From the NCBI RefSeq assembly GCF_003121985.1, contig NZ_QEWP01000007.1:124001-188000 (forward strand): a stretch of 64,000 nt of DNA, given 5' to 3'. Source of the DNA: Marinilabilia rubra (GTDB taxonomy: Bacteria; Bacteroidota; Bacteroidia; Bacteroidales; Marinilabiliaceae). Each line of letters opens with the position of its first letter. Position 1 is the first letter of the stretch. The notes beneath the pieces are model-generated. The model ran no database searches. It worked only from the letters and a program-made list of their open reading frames with translations, and was not told where the DNA came from. Made by a program: the position numbers and the translations under genes. Of the stretch, positions 18,028-27,801 are shown one piece after another.

Positions 18028-19149
18028 TTATTTGGAAACTAACATCTTATACAACTCCATATATTGACTACCAATATATTCATCTGAGAAAATCTTTATG
18101 TGTTTCCTTCCGTTTTCAATCAGTTTCTTTTGCATCTCCTGATTGAACAGAACCGTTTTTATGGCATCTGACAACTCCTCTACATTTTCAGGATCAATAT
18201 ATAAAGCCCCTTCACCTCCTGCTTCCCCAAAACACCCTCCTTTGGAAGTAATAACGGGTGTCTCAGAAAAAAGAGCCTCAATAATAGGTATTCCAAACCC
18301 CTCAAAGAAGGAAGGATACACAAACAACGAAGCGCCTTGATAAAGAATAGCTAAATCTCTATTAGAAACTCCTTTAAGGAAGGTAACCTTACCTTCCATT
18401 TTGTTTTCAGTGATATAATCCTTGACCTTTTGTGTATAAGGCGTTTTTCCTCCTACAATAGCCAGGTGTGTATCAATATCCTTAATGGCCTTCACTCCCG
18501 CAAGAATATTTTTTCTCTCTTCAATGGTTCCTACATTGAGGATATATTGTTCAGGTAATCCAAAATTCTTCCTGGTTCTTTCAATTTCCTCTTTTTCGTA
18601 AGCTTGCTTAAATACATCCTGGCAGCCTTGGTAAATTACCTTAACTTTTTCTTCCGGCACACCAAAAAATTTAACCACATCCCTTTTTGTCTGCTCGCTC
18701 ACTGCGACAACCATATCAGCATTGCGACAAGCGTGACGATGTTTTAGTTGATGAATTTTTCGATCAAAAAAAGAGTAGAACTGAGGAAAACGAAGAAAGA
18801 TCAAATCATGAACAGTTACGATTACCGGGATATTGCTCCCTTTCCTCTTTATAGGTATTTCGCCTGACAAACCATGAAAAAGATCTATTTTATCGCGAAT
18901 TAGTTCCTTTCCTACTCCATATTGTCGCCAGAAGTTATAGAAAAAGCGACTTAATGGCTTTCTTGGCGAGATCTCAAAAACATTTACTCCATTTGGAGTA
19001 AATAATTTGCTGGCAGAGGGTTTGGGATTATATAAAAAATATGAATTCTCAGGAAAGTATTCACTCATAATACGAGTAATATCTCTGCCATAGTTTCCCA
19101 ACCCTGTTCGATTGTGAAAAATTCTTTTTGCATCGAAACCAATATTCAT
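18028..19149 (-). CDS. Family 4 glycosyltransferase, mannosyltransferase-like
   Basis: 373 residues. The start FDAKRIFHNRTGLGNYGRDI is common in MtfB/WbdB-like enzymes. The catalytic half has LNVGTIEERKNI and ASLFVYPSFFEGFGIPIIEAL with the paired glutamates. It overlaps the end of the upstream GT90 gene by four bases (ATGA), so the two are likely co-translated. Part of a minus-strand operon with GT90, GT4, GT9 and DUF4254. Substrate unknown. Confidence 0.92.
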   Translation of the reverse strand: MNIGFDAKRIFHNRTGLGNYGRDITRIMSEYFPENSYFLYNPKPSASKLFTPNGVNVFEISPRKPLSRFFYNFWRQYGVGKELIRDKIDLFHGLSGEIPIKRKGSNIPVIVTVHDLIFLRFPQFYSFFDRKIHQLKHRHACRNADMVVAVSEQTKRDVVKFFGVPEEKVKVIYQGCQDVFKQAYEKEEIERTRKNFGLPEQYILNVGTIEERKNILAGVKAIKDIDTHLAIVGGKTPYTQKVKDYITENKMEGKVTFLKGVSNRDLAILYQGASLFVYPSFFEGFGIPIIEALFSETPVITSKGGCFGEAGGEGALYIDPENVEELSDAIKTVLFNQEMQKKLIENGRKHIKIFSDEYIGSQYMELYKMLVSK

Positions 19150-20171
19150 GATAAACCGAAATTATCTGCCGAAGCAAGATTATTAGCAATATATGAGTTC
19201 AGATCTCCAACATTCTGACCTGTTTGATGAAAATACTTAAGGATCGTTAACAGGGAAATGATTTGTTCATGGTGTGTATCCTTGAATTGTTCTACATGTT
19301 GGTGAGCATTCCTGATAATTTCCTCAGACTTATGGGTGTTTTCAATATAGTAATTGAGTTTTTCTTCAAGATCAGAAAAATCATCCCTAATCTCAATGTA
19401 ATGTACGCCTCCAATCAATGTCCCTTCCATAAACCAGGTTTCATATTTAGGTTTGGGCATTACAGCAATTGAATTTGAAGACATAACCCATTTAAGATTT
19501 GAAGCAACATCATTGCCCTCAAGACAAAGAATGAACTTAAACTTTAAATGTTCATTGATGCTCATTCGTTTCAACAGATGTTCATTATTTCCCCAATCAT
19601 TATTCACTTTCCCTACATCACAAAGCGGATGTCCAAAATATCTTTTGAGAAACGCTGACCGGTTATTTTGATAAACTTTGCCCCGCCAAACAAGCAAGTT
19701 TCTTTTATGCTTAAATGCGGTACAATCTTTAACAAACATAAAGTGGCGAATTTTATTTAGCTTCAAAACCACAGAGTTTTCATTCCTCTTTCCCACGGGC
19801 CGGCTTTTCACAAAGGATGGTTGCTCCGGGCAGTGGGTGACATCTCCAAACAGGTAATTCATTTTTAAAGATGACGGAAAGAACCTGAACAAATCATAAC
19901 TGTCAAAAAAATAAGTCTTTGGTTTTACGCCGTATTTAAAGTTCTTCAGCACAACGGGGTTTGTTCCTATTTCGGTATTTGCCCCAAGTTTATTATAATA
20001 ATGTACACGACTCCAAACATAGGACGAATCATAATTTTGGAGTTTTTTCAGTTTCTTTCCAAGCCGCTTCCGAAATATCAGTCTTGGAAACAGCTGATTC
20101 AAAAAATTCCCCGAATAATAAAGGAATTTATTATTTTTTTGAAATATTGATTTACAAGACAGTAACCCCAT
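19146..20171 (-). CDS. Family 90 glycosyltransferase (LpsA/CAP10-like)
   Basis: 341 residues. The diagnostic stretch is KFKFILCLEGNDVASNLKWVMSSNS, near residue 220, followed by the glutamate-rich ETWFMEG. LNLLVWRG-like residues (RNLLVWRGKVYQNN) form part of the nucleotide-sugar site. GT90 enzymes are common in eukaryotes (POGLUT, CAP10) and include the bacterial LPS glucosyltransferase LpsA. The context with heptosyltransferase-like GT9 and three other transferases favours a lipopolysaccharide-core role. No signal peptide; probably cytoplasmic, membrane-associated by its basic N-terminus. Confidence 0.85.
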   Translation of the reverse strand: MGLLSCKSIFQKNNKFLYYSGNFLNQLFPRLIFRKRLGKKLKKLQNYDSSYVWSRVHYYNKLGANTEIGTNPVVLKNFKYGVKPKTYFFDSYDLFRFFPSSLKMNYLFGDVTHCPEQPSFVKSRPVGKRNENSVVLKLNKIRHFMFVKDCTAFKHKRNLLVWRGKVYQNNRSAFLKRYFGHPLCDVGKVNNDWGNNEHLLKRMSINEHLKFKFILCLEGNDVASNLKWVMSSNSIAVMPKPKYETWFMEGTLIGGVHYIEIRDDFSDLEEKLNYYIENTHKSEEIIRNAHQHVEQFKDTHHEQIISLLTILKYFHQTGQNVGDLNSYIANNLASADNFGLS

Positions 20172-20185
20172 CCTTTTCCTAATTT

Positions 20186-21274
20186 TCAGTTTGATTTCAA
20201 CACTTCATCAAGATCTCTAACCATTCGGTCTACTGAAAAACCGGACTCAACAAATGCTTTGGCTTTTTGCCCAAAATCGAGCCTTTTGGACTTGTCTGCA
20301 ACCAATTCATTTAAACTTTTATAAATCTCATCTACATCTCCGGCGCTAATAGTAAAGCCGTTTACACCATTCTCGATTAGCTCCACCACACCATTAACTT
20401 TAGTGGAAACAACCGGAAGGCCCTGTGACATAGCCTCCAGAATAGAATTAGGCATTCCTTCATAAAGTGAGGTCAGTACAAATATATCGGCACTTGAAAG
20501 CAAAGAGGGAACATTCTCTACAAAACCCAACAAAACAAAATGTTTGGTTATCCCCAATCTATCAATTTGATGCTTGAGTGATGTTTCAAGTTTTCCCCTT
20601 CCTGCCAGGAAAAAATATACATTCGGGTGTTCTTTAATAATCTTCTCTGCAGCTTCAATTAAAAACTTGAACCCTTTTTGATGCGCCAACCTTCCAGTAG
20701 AAAGAATAATTACAGGATTGGAGACATCATCGGGGATATAAGCAGAATAATCAAATTTTTCAAGATGGTCACTTCCTTTCTCTACCCCGTTAAAGATAAC
20801 TTTAATAAAATCTTTGTCAACAGGAAGAAAGGATTCATATTCCTTTTTTATGGTATTCGTATTGGTTATAATACCATCACAAAAGAGTTTAACTGTCCAT
20901 TTATACCACCAGTGATTTTTAAGTAATTGCAGGCCTTGTCTGGAAAAAACTTTGGCTTTGGAGCCGGCCAGTTTTAGTGCCACTGCTGCCACCCGCCAGT
21001 CTTTATTCTGACAGCCAATAATAACATCAGGCCGAAATTTTCTGAAAAAGGAGCAAAATTGCAGACCTGCAACAACATCAAAGTCAGAATTAGCCCCAAT
21101 TTCTTTAATGTCAAGATTTTCTTCCCTGGCCTTGGCGGAGAGCTTTGACCCCTTACGGGAAACCACTACCACATTATGACCCAAAGATTTTAAGCCAATG
21201 GCGGCCATAATCATCCATTTTTCGCCGCCACCCCACTTATTTTTGCCTATTGAGTTTATTAATGCGATATTCAT
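20186..21274 (-). CDS. Family 4 glycosyltransferase
   Basis: 362 residues with two GT-B domains. The N-terminus reads MNIALINSIGKNKWGGGEKW; the C-terminal domain has ILSTGRLAHQKGFKFLIEA and ADIFVLTSLYEGMPNSILEAM, in which the two glutamates expected of GT4 enzymes are visible. It is placed between GT9 (15-base gap) and GT90 (14-base gap) in one operon, so it probably acts in lipopolysaccharide-core or related glycan assembly. Sugar unknown. Confidence 0.92.
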   Translation of the reverse strand: MNIALINSIGKNKWGGGEKWMIMAAIGLKSLGHNVVVVSRKGSKLSAKAREENLDIKEIGANSDFDVVAGLQFCSFFRKFRPDVIIGCQNKDWRVAAVALKLAGSKAKVFSRQGLQLLKNHWWYKWTVKLFCDGIITNTNTIKKEYESFLPVDKDFIKVIFNGVEKGSDHLEKFDYSAYIPDDVSNPVIILSTGRLAHQKGFKFLIEAAEKIIKEHPNVYFFLAGRGKLETSLKHQIDRLGITKHFVLLGFVENVPSLLSSADIFVLTSLYEGMPNSILEAMSQGLPVVSTKVNGVVELIENGVNGFTISAGDVDEIYKSLNELVADKSKRLDFGQKAKAFVESGFSVDRMVRDLDEVLKSN

Positions 21275-21289
21275 CAGTTGGGCCGTATG

Positions 21290-22327
21290 TTATTTTTTTA
21301 CAATCTTATTAAAAACCATTTTTGGTGTAATTCCCATCATACAGGCAAAATCTCCTCTATGACAAGGCTTATTCCCAAAAACGGAGCATGGACGGCATGG
21401 TAATTCAATTTGCACAGCATCATCGGTTGACTGCCCGAATCCATAGAACCCGGCATAAGGATGCGTTGCGCCCCAGATGCTAACGACTCTTGTGCCAGCC
21501 AGACTGGCAAAGTGCATATTAGCAGAGTCCATTGAAACCATGACACTTAAAGTGGATATTAGTTTCAGTTCCTGCGCCATACTCAATTGACCTGCAAAGG
21601 TACGTGCATTTTTTAATTTCGATGCCCATTCCTCCAACTTTTCCTGTTCCTCCCCGGGGCCTCCGAAAAGATAGATCTGAAAACCGGCCTTTTCAAGCAT
21701 CTGCATCAGCTCTTTCATTTTTTCTTCGGGCCACATTTTCCACTGATGCTTGGCAAATGGGGCAATCCCGATTAAAGGACCCCCTGAATCCCCCAAAGGG
21801 GGACTTGAGTCTCCGGTATTTTTGGAATAAGTGACTTGCCCGTATAACTCTTTTCCCGGAAATTCTACCATGTCGAAAGGGTAACCGGCATTTGTAAATA
21901 CCTGCCTGTATCTTTCCTGAGTTGACAGCAAGCGTCTAAAGTCCTTTTTGTTCTTTCTGGTAAGCGCTTTTTTCTCTTTACGGCCCTTATCAATTTTGGA
22001 AACTTTCGTCCCACTCAATTTAAAGAGGGACGTCAATACATGCGTGCGAAGAACACTGTGCAAATCGATTACAGCATCCCACGGTCCGAGTTGATTCAGC
22101 TCCTTAAACAAGCGAATAAGTCCGGGCAGTCCTTTATGTTTCACCTTCAGATCAACTGGAAGAAAATGAACACCCTGAACCGCTTCCACGAGGTCTTTGG
22201 CAAAAGGACGTGAAACAAACCAAATTTCAGAATCAGGGTATTTTTGCCTGAGTGACCACAATAGAGGTACTGTCATTGCAACATCGCCCAGGGCACTGAA
22301 TCGAAAAACAAGTAACTTTTTTGTCAA
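21290..22327 (-). CDS. Family 9 glycosyltransferase (heptosyltransferase family)
   Basis: 345 residues. N-terminal LLVFRFSALGDVAMTVPLLW and central GIAPFAKHQWKMWP, with LFGGPGEEQEKLE and VSMDSANMHFASLAGT, are hallmarks of GT9 enzymes that add heptose to lipopolysaccharide. The frame starts at TTG (22325-22327) just after the stop of the DUF4254 gene; no upstream ATG is available in the frame and the family start aligns here, so an unusual TTG start is likely. The C-terminal CRPCSVFGNKPCHRG carries conserved cysteines. Confidence 0.92.
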   Translation of the reverse strand: MTKKLLVFRFSALGDVAMTVPLLWSLRQKYPDSEIWFVSRPFAKDLVEAVQGVHFLPVDLKVKHKGLPGLIRLFKELNQLGPWDAVIDLHSVLRTHVLTSLFKLSGTKVSKIDKGRKEKKALTRKNKKDFRRLLSTQERYRQVFTNAGYPFDMVEFPGKELYGQVTYSKNTGDSSPPLGDSGGPLIGIAPFAKHQWKMWPEEKMKELMQMLEKAGFQIYLFGGPGEEQEKLEEWASKLKNARTFAGQLSMAQELKLISTLSVMVSMDSANMHFASLAGTRVVSIWGATHPYAGFYGFGQSTDDAVQIELPCRPCSVFGNKPCHRGDFACMMGITPKMVFNKIVKK

Positions 22328-22329
22328 AA

Positions 22330-22938
22330 CTATTTCTTGTTTTTATACAATATGGGGTTCAACGCGGGATCATTGTACATTTTCATCTGCTTGTAAGTTT
22401 TCATGTACTTCCGTCCGGCTTCAATATCCTGGATTAACTGATCAATGGCAGTACTGAGATCTTCTCTTTGTTGCAAAAGAACAGAGAGCTTCATATTACA
22501 CTTCTCAAGATGATCCGGATCAGCATCGGTACGATTTACCTCCTGCTCCATGTGATAAATTTTGAGCGCAAGAATTGAGAGGCGATCAACAGCCCAGGCA
22601 GGACTTTCCGTATTGATGGTGGCATCTCCAAGAACCTTTACATCACTGTACTTATCAAAAAAGAAGTCATCAATTGATTCTACCAAGTCGGTACGATCCT
22701 GATTAGATTTATCAATGCGACGCTTGATCTTAAGTGCTTCGTCCGGCTGAATTTGAGGATCTCGAATAATGTCCTCAAGGTGCCATTGAACTGCATCAAT
22801 CCAATTCTTTCTAAAAAGCAGATCTTCGATAGTTCCCTCTGCATATGGATTCTGGGGAGTAGCATCAACATTATCAAATTCATGATAATGATTGGTAGTC
22901 TCGATGAAGATTTTGTTGCAGGTTTCGCTAAACGTCAT
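22330..22938 (-). CDS. DUF4254 family protein
   Basis: 202 residues from the ATG at 22936-22938; a start nine codons earlier is possible but unlike the family. Nearly all helical, with PYAEGTIEDLLFRKNWIDAVQWHLEDIIRDP and an Asp/Glu-rich middle typical of DUF4254. Its function is not known, but it commonly accompanies heptosyltransferase-like genes in Bacteroidota, as here (2-base gap to GT9). It is the first gene of the minus-strand glycan operon. Confidence 0.88.
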   Translation of the reverse strand: MTFSETCNKIFIETTNHYHEFDNVDATPQNPYAEGTIEDLLFRKNWIDAVQWHLEDIIRDPQIQPDEALKIKRRIDKSNQDRTDLVESIDDFFFDKYSDVKVLGDATINTESPAWAVDRLSILALKIYHMEQEVNRTDADPDHLEKCNMKLSVLLQQREDLSTAIDQLIQDIEAGRKYMKTYKQMKMYNDPALNPILYKNKK

Positions 22939-23069
22939 TTTTTTTGGTTTTAAGAGATTGTGCACAAGTAAATATCACAATCAGATTTAATTCTTCACAA
23001 AAATAGCGAAACCACAGACAAAAAACAGAAATTCGATCATGAAAAAAGGAAATCCTTTATCGCCATAAT

Positions 23070-23564
23070 TCAATGAGGCTTTACAAGTGGCATTTGTCTT
23101 TTTCGGCTGTTAAGTTTGTTTAAACGAAGCATTATACTACGAAATTCCTTCTTTTGGCCCTTATCACAAAGCTGATAAATATCCCTGAAATGAAGCCAGG
23201 TTTTTTTCTGCATTTCTCCATTTAGAACAGTCATTTCCTGAAATAAGGAATCGGCCATCTCAGAATTATATGAAGGTCCCATCGCCATTTTGACAAAGGC
23301 CTGCCGAACCAAACGGTGACGTTTTCGCAAATCTTTCATTTCCTGAAAGTGGCTCTTTTGCAACTGTTTCAATGCCCGTTCCTGTTCATTTGAAAAGTTG
23401 AGTTTTCCTGACAAAAGTCTCTGACTTCGAAAAACATCTAAATCTTCCTGTAGTGGGGGTAGTGCATGCCGATTGGCAGTTGATTTCCAAAACAATCCCC
23501 AGGAGGTCAAATTCAACAAAATCAAAACAATAAGGGCAACAATAATTAATTTATCATTCTTCAT
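23070..23564 (-). CDS. Membrane-anchored CnrX/CpxP-like periplasmic sensor
   Basis: 164 residues. One hydrophobic helix (about 7-26) without a good cleavage site acts as an anchor; the remainder is helical and rich in Lys, Gln and Met, with FSNEQERALKQLQKSHFQEMKDLRKRH resembling the LTxxQ repeat region of Spy, CpxP, ZraP and CnrX. It overlaps the end of the probable anti-sigma gene by 11 bases. Position after sigma and anti-sigma parallels CnrX, which senses metal and releases the sigma factor. Ligand unknown. Confidence 0.7.
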   Translation of the reverse strand: MKNDKLIIVALIVLILLNLTSWGLFWKSTANRHALPPLQEDLDVFRSQRLLSGKLNFSNEQERALKQLQKSHFQEMKDLRKRHRLVRQAFVKMAMGPSYNSEMADSLFQEMTVLNGEMQKKTWLHFRDIYQLCDKGQKKEFRSIMLRLNKLNSRKRQMPLVKPH

Positions 23565-23907
23565 TTTTGTTCTCTATGGCGTTAATGTCATCTAAAGCAA
23601 AATAGTTTTCCCATGAAGAGGCCGGCATCAATTCATATTTTTCAAGCAAAAGGTCGATAGTATTTTCACTATCCGTAGCAGTTCCGGGAAATTGACTTGT
23701 TAACAAAGAAATATTAATCAAAACCATAATAACAGCAGCCCATCCTGAGATTTTTTGAAGGTTTGGATAACCTGATCCCGAAGTTTCCTGCCTAAGGCCA
23801 GCCATCACCTTTCTCTGAAAAAAAGAAGTCCCTTCAAAGCGGGTTGGATTCTCCAATTCCAGAAAAGCTTTGTTTACTTTTTGTTCGATTTTTTTGTTCT
23901 TTTCCAT
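23554..23907 (-). CDS. Probable anti-sigma factor, single-span
   Basis: 117 residues from the ATG at 23905-23907. A longer frame to 23979 runs into element A and is less likely. A charged cytoplasmic part (1-60: KKIEQKVNKAFLELENPTRFEG) precedes one transmembrane helix (about 67-87, WAAVIMVLINISLLT) and a short acidic tail. No zinc-binding HxxxCxxC motif is visible, so it is not a ZAS-type anti-sigma factor; the call rests on topology and on its position after the ECF sigma gene, from which it is separated by repeats. Confidence 0.6.
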   Translation of the reverse strand: MEKNKKIEQKVNKAFLELENPTRFEGTSFFQRKVMAGLRQETSGSGYPNLQKISGWAAVIMVLINISLLTSQFPGTATDSENTIDLLLEKYELMPASSWENYFALDDINAIENKNEE

Positions 23908-23943
23908 AACAAGTTTAGAAAAAACACCGGTTGCTTTTAAAAA

Positions 23944-24096
23944 TACTCCGTTAAAGTTTTTCAATGCATCAGAATTCAACTGCGTACATTTAAAAGTATT
24001 TGTTTATTAAGATTCAGAACATCAAGATTGTACAAATCATCTTACATCTTTCCCGACTACCGTCAGGCAGGTATCTGAAAATCCAACAATCTATTG
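23944..24096 (+). repeat. Element A, copy 2
   Basis: About 150 bases, similar along most of its length to 8899-9049: ACTCCGTTAAAG at one end, TACATTTAAAAGTATTTGTTTATTAAGATTCAGAA in the middle (given here as parts), palindromic core CCGACTACCGTCAGGCAGG, and TATCTGAAAATCCAACAATC at the other end. Lies between the sigma and anti-sigma genes. Confidence 0.65.
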
Positions 24097-24131
24097 TTTT
24101 ATAGTCTTATAATATAAAATTCTCCTTACAA

Positions 24132-24274
24132 TACTCCGTTAAACTTTTGCAACATATTCGTAATCAATTGTTTCCGGGCATGCTCTAATTTGGGCTAATG
24201 CGCAGATTTTCAGTGTTATAAAATTTGTCTTACATCTCACATCTATCCCGAAGCATCGGGACTAACGATCTATT
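24132..24274 (+). repeat. Element A, copy 3, with the alternative core
   Basis: Starts TACTCCGTTAAACTTTTGC and ends ACTAACGATCTATT, the same ends as copy 2, but its core palindrome is TCCCGAAGCATCGGGA (24246-24261) in place of the CCTGCC type. Directly follows copy 2 in the sigma/anti-sigma gap. Confidence 0.65.
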
Positions 24275-24278
24275 ATCC

Positions 24279-24968
24279 TTAGAAATACGCTTTATAATAA
24301 TCATGCAACAACTTCCTCAGCTGTTTATTAGCGCGGGTAATAAGTGATTCTACTGCAGACTCGGAAACACTTAACACTTTGCCTACTTCCCTGTTAGACA
24401 ACCCTTCATTCCGGGAAAGGACAAAAGCTTTTTGCTGCCTTTGAGGCAATTTTGAAATAACCTTTTTCAGTATTTCAGAAAGCTCCTGTTGCTCAATATT
24501 ATCAGAAGATATTATTCCACTTGCAACAGGTATGGGTGACCCGTCATTATAGAATAAACTGCGAATTTCAGCAAACCGCTTCTTCCGTGTTTTAGTCCTG
24601 ATAAAATCAATACTCTTTTGTGTGGACAGTCGATACAACCATACCCATAGAGCAACATTTCCATTAAATTCAGAAATGCTTCGAAATACTTCAAGAAAGA
24701 CATTTTGGGCTACGTCCTCAGCATCCTGTTCATGACGGACAAAACCAAAGCAAGTATTGACAACCCTGGCACGATACTTTTCCACAAGCAAAGAGAAGGC
24801 TTCTTCATTGCCCTGGTTTAGTCCTTCAATTAATTTTTCATCTAGGCAGAATCCATTGCCACTCTCTTCAGAAAAAGATCCACTATAATTTGATGCCACA
24901 CCATCGACAGAATCTGGTATGTCAGAATTAAATTTCGCTTCCTGAATATAATGTTGCCGGTTCCTCAA
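24279..24968 (-). CDS. ECF-type RNA polymerase sigma factor
   Basis: 229 residues. Sigma region 2 (about 50-120) shows LLVEKYRARVVNTCFGFVRHEQDAEDVAQNVFLEVF; region 4 (about 165-225) ends LSNREVGKVLSVSESAVESLITRANKQLRKLL, a helix-turn-helix for -35 recognition. The open frame begins at TTG (24966-24968); a GTG 23 codons later would give 206 residues, nearer the usual ECF length, so the start is uncertain. Cognate regulators are probably the two genes downstream on minus (anti-sigma and CnrX/CpxP-like); a Spy-like gene ends 40 bases upstream. Confidence 0.92.
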   Translation of the reverse strand: MRNRQHYIQEAKFNSDIPDSVDGVASNYSGSFSEESGNGFCLDEKLIEGLNQGNEEAFSLLVEKYRARVVNTCFGFVRHEQDAEDVAQNVFLEVFRSISEFNGNVALWVWLYRLSTQKSIDFIRTKTRKKRFAEIRSLFYNDGSPIPVASGIISSDNIEQQELSEILKKVISKLPQRQQKAFVLSRNEGLSNREVGKVLSVSESAVESLITRANKQLRKLLHDYYKAYF

Positions 24969-25008
24969 TTTGAAAAATATCCATCAAAAAAATTTGATCA
25001 TCTATTCA

Positions 25009-25434
25009 TTAAGGCCTGGGAGCCCTTTTTCTCATACGTTCGTCACGACGCTTTTTTAAATCCTTTTTTATTCGTTCTTTACGACGCATTTCCATTTCTT
25101 GAAAGGTTTCCTTTTGCTCTTCGGTTAGCGAAGATTGAATCTTTTCACTAAGCTCTTCCCTTTTTTCCTGCATCTTTTTATGATGAGCTTCCAATATACT
25201 TCGAAAAGCCTCTCGCTCGGCTTTCATCTCTTGGTGATGATCTTCCATAAGCGCCTTTATCCGTCCTGTTTGCTCCTCATTAAGTTCTAATTTTTCTTGC
25301 ATCCGATCAATTCCTTTCCGGATCATTTCTTCAGAAGAACGTTTCTCTTTGTGAGGTTTCTGAGGCCTGTTTTCCTGAGCATGGGAAAATCCGGCAATAA
25401 GAAAAACCACTAATAAAAATTTCACTCTTTTCAT
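25009..25434 (-). CDS. Spy/CpxP-like periplasmic protein
   Basis: 141 residues from the ATG at 25432-25434 (the longer frame would need TTG). A signal peptide (about 1-20, ending SHAQ) leads to an extremely charged helical protein with two LTxxQ-type motifs, LNEEQTGRI and LTEEQKETF, as in the chaperones Spy and CpxP. The tail is strongly basic. It precedes the sigma gene by 40 bases and may be a chaperone, a target of the response, or a second sensor. Confidence 0.75.
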   Translation of the reverse strand: MKRVKFLLVVFLIAGFSHAQENRPQKPHKEKRSSEEMIRKGIDRMQEKLELNEEQTGRIKALMEDHHQEMKAEREAFRSILEAHHKKMQEKREELSEKIQSSLTEEQKETFQEMEMRRKERIKKDLKKRRDERMRKRAPRP

Positions 25435-25963
25435 CTTCTTCAATTTTAGTAACGAAAAAACAGAAAAAGTTCTGTAATCTCATCATAAGTTAAACATATT
25501 GGTTTATTAAACCCTCCAATATATGTTTCGATGAAAAGTATTTCTGCCTGCGTTTTTTTCTGATTTTTTTGAAAAAATACGTCCAACAAAAACTAAAAAG
25601 CTAAATATGAATCATTAAAAAAGACAGTCAGAAAGAAAAAAACGAGGAAAAGTTTTTTGTGGAAGGGCCATTTCCCTTGACTTCGTCAATATTCTATAAA
25701 AGTCAGAATTCAAAGAATACCAATTACTTGGTTTATATTCGTCAGAGTTCTGCATCTCTGGCAAACTTTCTTCTGAATAATGGAATATGACTTTATCGCT
25801 CAATTATTTCTCTTCTGCCCTCCCCTTGTTTACGTATATCTACCCAGAGTTTTGGGAACTAACAATCTGTTTTTTCTTTCCTTTAACCCTAAAAAATGCT
25901 CACAAACATATTGAATCCGAAAGGCTGTTGAAAAACCTAAACTAAAACTTCAGAAATTAAAGT
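25435..25963. other. Intergenic stretch, nothing recognised
   Basis: A gap of about 530 AT-rich bases between the Spy-like gene and atpC (which ends here). A 62-codon minus-strand frame at 25615-25803 has no recognisable features. The promoter of the Spy-sigma unit should lie near 25440-25520, but no TAnnTTTG box was found. Confidence 0.4.
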
Positions 25964-26238
25964 TTAAAGATCTGCATCATTTTCATCCACCATTTTATTC
26001 ATCAGAATAACGGTGTGATTTTCGTGACATTCAAGCACCCCTTCTTTACACTTAAAATGATGATCGTATCCATCTTTACCAATTACCCGCACATCTCCCC
26101 TTACCAATGTGGAGATAACAGGGGCATGATCGCGCAACAGGACAAATCGCCCCTGCGAACCGGGAACTTCGACAAGCCCAACAGGACCGTCATATAGAAT
26201 TTCTTCAGGCGTAATTATTTCCAGATAAAGATCTTCCA

Positions 26239-26239
<1 letters not shown>
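25964..26239 (-). CDS. atpC: F1 ATP synthase subunit epsilon (short form)
   Basis: 91 residues. The N-terminal beta-sandwich of subunit epsilon is present (LYLEIITPEEILYDGPVGLVEVPG, GRFVLLRDHAPVISTL), but the C-terminal helical hairpin found in ~135-residue enterobacterial forms is absent, a known short version. It abuts atpD by one shared base. Epsilon couples the rotor stalk; the missing hairpin removes the usual self-inhibitory element. Confidence 0.95.
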
Positions 26240-27768
<1,529 letters not shown>

Positions 27769-27801
27769 TTAATTCTATCGAATTTAATAAAAAAAAGAAA
27801 A

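Noticed and set aside
25615-25803. 62-codon minus-strand frame in the atpC/Spy gap
   Set aside because: No start context, no recognisable domain, no neighbour link.
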